Assembly (NCBI GenBank): GCA_900551135.1
Contig: URUX01000081.1
Coordinates: 1-10,274, forward strand
Length of the DNA: 10,274 nucleotides
DNA from: an uncultured Clostridium sp.
Lineage (GTDB): Bacteria; Bacillota; Clostridia; Lachnospirales; Lachnospiraceae
Reading direction: 5' to 3'
Each line of letters opens with the position of its first letter. Position 1 is the first letter of the stretch. Below, one piece after another: positions 7,101 through 10,274 of this stretch. The position numbers and the translations under genes are program-made. The notes under the pieces are model-generated. The model was not told the DNA's origin, made no database searches, and saw nothing but the letters and a program-made list of their open reading frames with translations.

Positions 7101-7815
7101 CACAAATCTTTGCGCACCGCAAAAGCTGATCCTTCATTTCCTCTGCCTGAGTCTGGATGTCCTTTATTAAAAATTCCATCCACAGGCTTCCTTCTACCTG
7201 ATCCGGGGAAGTTTCCTCCAGCTCCTTCCCACACTGGAAAAGCCACTCATCCGGCCAGGGATGGCTCTGGGAGAAACGCCACACCTGAAAAATAACGTCT
7301 TCTATTCCATAATCACTTTTCCCCAGCGCATAAGTTTCTACAAAATGGAGAAATGCCGGATCGCCAGACCCATACCAGCCTTCTAACAGCTGCCGCATCA
7401 CATCACTTTGAAGCAGGGAAATCTCTCCCGGATCTCCGATTCGAAATGCCGGATCAAGATCTAAATGATTGTAATATTCCCGAATCAGCCCCTTGCAAAA
7501 ACTGTCAATGGTAGTAATCTGAGCCCTTGGAACCAGAATCGACTGAAGTTCCAAATGCTTATCTTTTGGATTCTCTTCCCTCTTTTTTTCAATCGCATCC
7601 CGAACCCGTTCTCTCATCTCCGCTGCAGCAGCATTGGTAAAGGTCATTACCAGCAGATTGTCAATGTCAATGGGATGCGTTTCATCTGTAATCATTTCCA
7701 CAATCCGCTCCACCAGCACTGCAGTCTTTCCACTTCCCGCTGCCGCAGAAACCAGAAGATTTCCGCCTCTGTAATCAATTACCTGGCGCTGTCCTTTGGT
7801 CCATGCCACTGCCAT
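4105..7815 (-). CDS. addA: AddA: helicase-nuclease subunit of the AddAB double-strand-break resection enzyme
   Basis: A 1236-residue UvrD/Rep-type superfamily 1A helicase with a C-terminal PD-(D/E)XK nuclease, normal AddA length. From the ATG: Walker A AAAGSGKT (24-31), motif Ia MTFTNAAAAEMRERV (57-71), motif II LVDEYQDS (397-404), motif III MVGDVKQSIYRFR (427-439), motif IV LRRNFRS (465-471), motif V IMSIHKSKGLEFPVV (810-824) and motif VI LRILYVAMTRAKEKL (884-898). The nuclease has GTSFHRVLELL (1057-1067, His1061), D1163, IDYKTD (D1176, K1178) and the following YRTQMEYY (1195-1202). All catalytic residues look intact. With AddB it unwinds and trims broken ends with 3'-5' polarity, reads Chi and loads RecA. 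The ATG at 7815 is preferred over the in-frame TTG at 7839 because AGGAGG (7825-7830) is nine bases before it and lies inside the longer reading. It overlaps addB by 41 bases, so the two subunits are coupled. Confidence 0.97.
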   Translation of the reverse strand: MAVAWTKGQRQVIDYRGGNLLVSAAAGSGKTAVLVERIVEMITDETHPIDIDNLLVMTFTNAAAAEMRERVRDAIEKKREENPKDKHLELQSILVPRAQITTIDSFCKGLIREYYNHLDLDPAFRIGDPGEISLLQSDVMRQLLEGWYGSGDPAFLHFVETYALGKSDYGIEDVIFQVWRFSQSHPWPDEWLFQCGKELEETSPDQVEGSLWMEFLIKDIQTQAEEMKDQLLRCAKICEEEDGPASYRDTILEDAGMMEHFQNISDYQRFYELLAKVSFGRLPAVRKKEVDPEKKSVVTAFRDRVKKIVKGWKESYGRQSLDRVIQTMSETRETTGLLLRLAGEFSDRFQAAKKERNMVDFNDLEHFALEVLWEKTDGKRRPSAAAWEIGSRFEEILVDEYQDSNLVQETLIKAISREKEGRPNVFMVGDVKQSIYRFRLARPELFLEKYETYSPDQGCYQKIELRRNFRSRVSVLNSINAVFYQIMVKNLGGIRYTEETALYPGAEFAAAEPGQELRTGTRTELLVVPADSQVMEGLEEDAADYTARELEARMIAEKIRSLTDKEKGLLIWDKKKEAYRPAELGDIVILLRSVTGWAEVLVNVLMNAGIPAAAQTQTGYFDTAEVETMLSLLAVVDNPFQDIPLACVLKSPMIGMNEEELAWLMADYKRYSGKNKYGDRGLYGAVRHWLYEEPESESSEKALHPEIEGKLQKLEGMLQEYSFLATCLPIHELLYQIYRRSGYYDYVSAMPAGRTRQANLDMLAEKASSYEETSYKGLFHFIRYIEKLKKYETDFGEASVFGEHSDVVRIMSIHKSKGLEFPVVILAGMGKRFNKQDLTGKILIDPELGIASDYLDLDRRVKMPTLKKQVLKRRMDTETLGEELRILYVAMTRAKEKLIMTASEKSLDKKLEKWDVKREPEQTGIASAMLSGANSYLDWLLMAFAEVKALGLMTMETVPVASLVGDEVMRQIDRKNSKEDLLALDCTLVYNKAVEESLKRQLSYQYPFQADMELYAMLSVSEIKRRRQALEAAGQGEERDRPAVKMPGKPVNGAVRGTSFHRVLELLHLESVSAGKTDAEVCANIAADIENMVEKDLILKEDAELVEIPKVAELVLSPLGRRMTEAEKNGSLHREQQFMVGIPARDMEIAQSDELVLVQGMIDAWIEEEDGLVLIDYKTDQIEKGKEPILVFRYRTQMEYYKRSLEQITGKQVKEQIIYSFALGTEILMQHTENKQ

Positions 7816-10274
7816 CCTCTTCTTCCTCCTGTCCTTCAATCTCCTGCCAGATTTCCTCTGGTTTTAAGGTTCTGAGACGCCGGTAACCATAACCGGCTGT
7901 TTTTCTGTCAAACCCGCAGACCGCGTGGTAAGGGCAGTAATCACATCCAGTCCGGTTTCCCTGCTTATATGGATTTACCGGAATCGTTCCGGATAAAATC
8001 TCCTGTCCTGCTGTTTTCAGCTTCTGCCTGACATATTCAGTCAGGGCCTTAAACCGTTTCCGGCTGGCTACAGAAGATTTTGCTTCCACAATCAGCCCAT
8101 CCTTCATTGCCACCGGAATCACCTGGGATTCTGTCTCAATTTCCCGATCCATATGGCGGATGACTTCCAGTTCACTGTCTGCCAGCCCGCTCATACGGAG
8201 TTTTTTCAAAATCTTTTCTTCAATGGTTTCTTCACTTTCCTCCGGCTCCCAGTCTACTACCGGGTCCTGTATGTGGTAATAGAAAATCCCGGCCGGAACG
8301 GCCTCTTTCCCCGGATGGCGCTTTTCTTCCCGTTCCAGAGCCGCATCCATATACACCACCAGCTGCAGCTGCAGTCCATAATACAAAGCCGCCAGATCAA
8401 AACTGGTGTTTCCCGATTTATAGTCAATAATCTTTACATATACGTGATTTTCATCTTCGCACAAATCCAGACGGTCAATTCTTCCTTTTAAATGGAGTTC
8501 CTCATCTTCCGACAGGGAAATCTTCATGGCTTTCAGATTATCAATGGCAGAAAAAGATACTTCAAAGCCGGCCGGCACAAAATCTCCTTTTTTTATCTGC
8601 TCAGCCAGAGCCCAAATGGTCCTGTCCGTAATCCGTTCAATCCGCTCTGTCAGGTATGCGTTTCGTGCAGAACTCTTTAAAATGGTATTGCCATACTGTT
8701 CTGCCACCTGCGTTACACATTGGCGTACCAGACTGCGGCGCTCCTCTTCCCCCAGATTTGACCAGTCTATTTTCTGCTCTCTGGCAGACTGAAAACAAAG
8801 TTCAATGGACTGATGGAACAGATTGCCCATATCCGAAGCTGCCACTTCATATTCCCGGCGTTCCATCAGTTCCAGACCATACTTTAAAAAATGGGCATAT
8901 GCACAGGAAGCATACTGTTCAAACCGCGTTACACTTCCCTGTAAAATAGTACCATACAGCGCCCTTGCCGCCGCCTTTCCAATCCCGCTTTCTTCATAAG
9001 AATGAAAGGCTGCTTCCGTCAGCTGCTCTACCTGTTCTTTCCAGTTTTCATCTGAGAAAAACCACTTATAAAGTTCCAAAAAACTGTCATCAAATTCCGG
9101 ATTTTCTGATGCCATTCCCGCTTCCTGACTGTCTGTCAGTCCTTTAATCAGATGCCGGATTCCTTCCCGTTCTGACTGAACCGGCCAGGAAACCTGCTCT
9201 TTATCCAAAATACCCACATCTGGAAATAACCGGCGCACATCCCCAATCAAACCGGAAGGCCGCCTTGCCTGGCCATCTGAAGCCATGGCAGAAAAGGTCA
9301 GAACCAGCCTCCAGGACGGCTTTGACAAAATCAGATACTGATAAAATCTCTGAATACATCCGTCTTCTTTGGCCGTTGGAGCCAGTTCCAGATTGTGCGC
9401 CATAAAGAACTCCCGATCCTGATCCGTAAGGATGCTCTGGCGCTCCTTTTTTTGAGGAATAATTCCTTCATTTACCCCGATAAAAAACAGAATTTTCACT
9501 TCATCCAGACGAGTTCTGGTAACATCTCCCACCACTACCCGATCAATCACTGCCGGAATGGCTCCCACCTGAATTTCCTCAAATCCTGCCTCCAGTATCC
9601 CGGCATATTCTTTTCTGGTAACCCTTTCTTCCCCCAGAAGGGCAGTCAGTCTCTCAAACAATTCCTCTACCAGATCATAGGCCTGACCATATTCTCTGGA
9701 CAGGCTTTCCTGTCCCTGTTTCTCAAACCGCTGCTGATACCACTCCAGCTTTTCCTTTGCCCCTTCCTCTTCCAGACAGCTTTTTAACGCCTCTGTAACC
9801 GATGCCACAGATACGTCTTCTTCCAGAAATGCCTGACGAAATTGGACAAGCGGTTCCATCACCTGGTTTTTAAACCGGTTTAATTCCTCTAAATTGATGT
9901 CCTCTGCTCCCGGGTACGTCCATTCCCATGGAGAGTTCCACCTTTTGTATCCGCGGATTCCCAAAGCACGCACATAATTTTCCAGCCGGTCGATCATCAG
10001 GCTGTCTTTCCAGGGGATTTCTCTTTTTTCACAGAGTTCCTTCCCGTATACGTTCTCTTCTGAGTTTTCTTTTGCGTTTTCTTCTGAGTTCTCCTCTGAG
10101 TTCTCTTCTGGACATTCTGTAAAGCTGCTCTGAGAGAGACCGCATTTTAAGTACCGGAACATGCTCTCGTAGGAAAAATCCCCGCTGATTACATCCAGAA
10201 GGGAACGGATTAATTCCACCAGGGGATTCTCTGTAATCATCCGTTTATCGTCAAGAAAGCATGGGATCTCTGAC
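7775..10274 (-). CDS. addB: AddB: Fe-S and second-nuclease subunit of AddAB, N-terminus beyond window
   Basis: The frame is open to the right edge: 11 further codons precede the ATG at 10240 and read like the conserved AddB stretch (IPCFLDDKR then NPLVELIRS). That ATG is internal, and 832 C-terminal residues are visible. Numbering from it, a helicase-core remnant LFFIGVNEGIIPQ lies at 251-263. The nuclease has His476 (MGNLFHQSIE), GRIDRLD (586-592), IDYKSG (605-610; D606, K608) and Q624/Q626. The [4Fe-4S] ligands are C446 and C766-x2-C769-x5-C775; the 320-residue gap equals the one I recall for B. subtilis AddB (C801 to C1121), implying about 345 missing residues including the P-loop. AddB recognises Chi and degrades the 5' strand while AddA drives unwinding. 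Odd points are an acidic EENS repeat at residues 45-63 and an acidic tail (EGQEEEEDGSG) whose codons contain the addA ribosome binding site. Confidence 0.96.
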   Translation of the reverse strand, partial: SEIPCFLDDKRMITENPLVELIRSLLDVISGDFSYESMFRYLKCGLSQSSFTECPEENSEENSEENAKENSEENVYGKELCEKREIPWKDSLMIDRLENYVRALGIRGYKRWNSPWEWTYPGAEDINLEELNRFKNQVMEPLVQFRQAFLEEDVSVASVTEALKSCLEEEGAKEKLEWYQQRFEKQGQESLSREYGQAYDLVEELFERLTALLGEERVTRKEYAGILEAGFEEIQVGAIPAVIDRVVVGDVTRTRLDEVKILFFIGVNEGIIPQKKERQSILTDQDREFFMAHNLELAPTAKEDGCIQRFYQYLILSKPSWRLVLTFSAMASDGQARRPSGLIGDVRRLFPDVGILDKEQVSWPVQSEREGIRHLIKGLTDSQEAGMASENPEFDDSFLELYKWFFSDENWKEQVEQLTEAAFHSYEESGIGKAAARALYGTILQGSVTRFEQYASCAYAHFLKYGLELMERREYEVAASDMGNLFHQSIELCFQSAREQKIDWSNLGEEERRSLVRQCVTQVAEQYGNTILKSSARNAYLTERIERITDRTIWALAEQIKKGDFVPAGFEVSFSAIDNLKAMKISLSEDEELHLKGRIDRLDLCEDENHVYVKIIDYKSGNTSFDLAALYYGLQLQLVVYMDAALEREEKRHPGKEAVPAGIFYYHIQDPVVDWEPEESEETIEEKILKKLRMSGLADSELEVIRHMDREIETESQVIPVAMKDGLIVEAKSSVASRKRFKALTEYVRQKLKTAGQEILSGTIPVNPYKQGNRTGCDYCPYHAVCGFDRKTAGYGYRRLRTLKPEEIWQEIEGQEEEEDGSGMDQRTAPGN
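7825..7830 (-). promoter_or_regulatory. addA ribosome binding site inside addB
   Basis: AGGAGG on the minus strand, nine bases before the ATG at 7815. It lies downstream of the in-frame TTG (7839) and so decides the addA start as the ATG. It sits in the coding sequence of the acidic C-terminus of AddB. Confidence 0.75.
10052..10108 (-). repeat. 12-base in-frame tandem repeat in addB encoding (EENS)n
   Basis: About 4.75 imperfect copies of a 12-base unit of the form GARGARAACTCA encode EENS-EENS-EENA-KENS-EEN (residues 45-63 from the internal ATG at 10240). Copies differ mainly at third codon positions plus one Ser-to-Ala and one Glu-to-Lys change. The repeat falls between a conserved addB stretch (MFRYLKCGL, 27-35) and the next segment, so it is probably a surface loop. 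Twelve-base units keep the frame when copy number changes. Confidence 0.85.

Noticed and set aside
6759..7295. 178-codon open frame on the plus strand opposite addA
   Set aside because: It is antisense to the intact addA coding sequence, has a Pro/Ser-rich low-complexity translation with no family features, and no ribosome binding site was noted. It is a shadow frame.
7816..7839. Upstream TTG start for addA adding MKDRRKKR
   Set aside because: The only good Shine-Dalgarno (7825-7830) lies within this extension and is well placed for the ATG at 7815, and AddA homologues begin close to the WTKGQ motif.
1..10274. Mobile elements, CRISPR arrays, tRNA/rRNA genes, phage genes
   Set aside because: No transposase or integrase motifs, regular spaced repeats, tRNA-like cloverleaf or rRNA stretches were seen. 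Apart from the unusual ThyX-like gene, the content is normal chromosomal housekeeping.

Overview
The window looks like chromosomal DNA from an anaerobic Firmicute, most likely Lachnospiraceae or a close clostridial relative. The evidence is the AddAB recombination nuclease-helicase, an NfnAB-type flavoprotein pair, strong AGGAGG ribosome binding sites, sigma-A-like promoter boxes and moderate GC with AT-rich intergenic DNA. This placement is inferred from protein style; no rRNA or marker gene is present. All seven genes lie on the minus strand and coding density is very high. The longest stretches without a gene are about 154 and 138 bases.

Read in the direction of transcription (right to left), the first block is a tight cluster. 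It runs addB (N-terminus outside the window), addA, a divergent ThyX-like protein, then dihydrofolate reductase (folA). addB and addA overlap by 41 bases, addA and the thyX-like gene are 10 bases apart, and the thyX-like gene and folA overlap by 4 bases (ATGA). Together they link double-strand-break end processing (AddAB) with folate/thymidylate metabolism. The ThyX-like protein keeps the general ThyX layout but lacks the signature RHR motif. It is the least understood gene here and the main point of interest.

A 154-base AT-rich gap follows. It carries a good sigma-A-type promoter (TTGCCA, 17-base spacer, TAATAT with an extended -10 TG) that starts the second block. This block is nfnA (FAD/NAD and [2Fe-2S] subunit) and nfnB (the 'glutamate synthase small subunit-like' flavoprotein, often named gltA), coupled through a TGATG stop/start overlap. 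Together they are best read as the NADH-dependent reduced ferredoxin:NADP+ oxidoreductase (electron-bifurcating transhydrogenase). No large glutamate synthase subunit is visible.

After a 138-base gap with a possible inverted-repeat terminator, a phosphinothricin-acetyltransferase-like GNAT gene runs off the left edge. I see no mobile elements, CRISPR arrays, tRNA/rRNA genes or phage structural genes. Most of the window is ordinary housekeeping DNA. The items worth a second look are the RHR-less ThyX-like protein between addA and folA, a 12-base in-frame tandem repeat in addB, and the Cys/His/Gly tail of NfnA.
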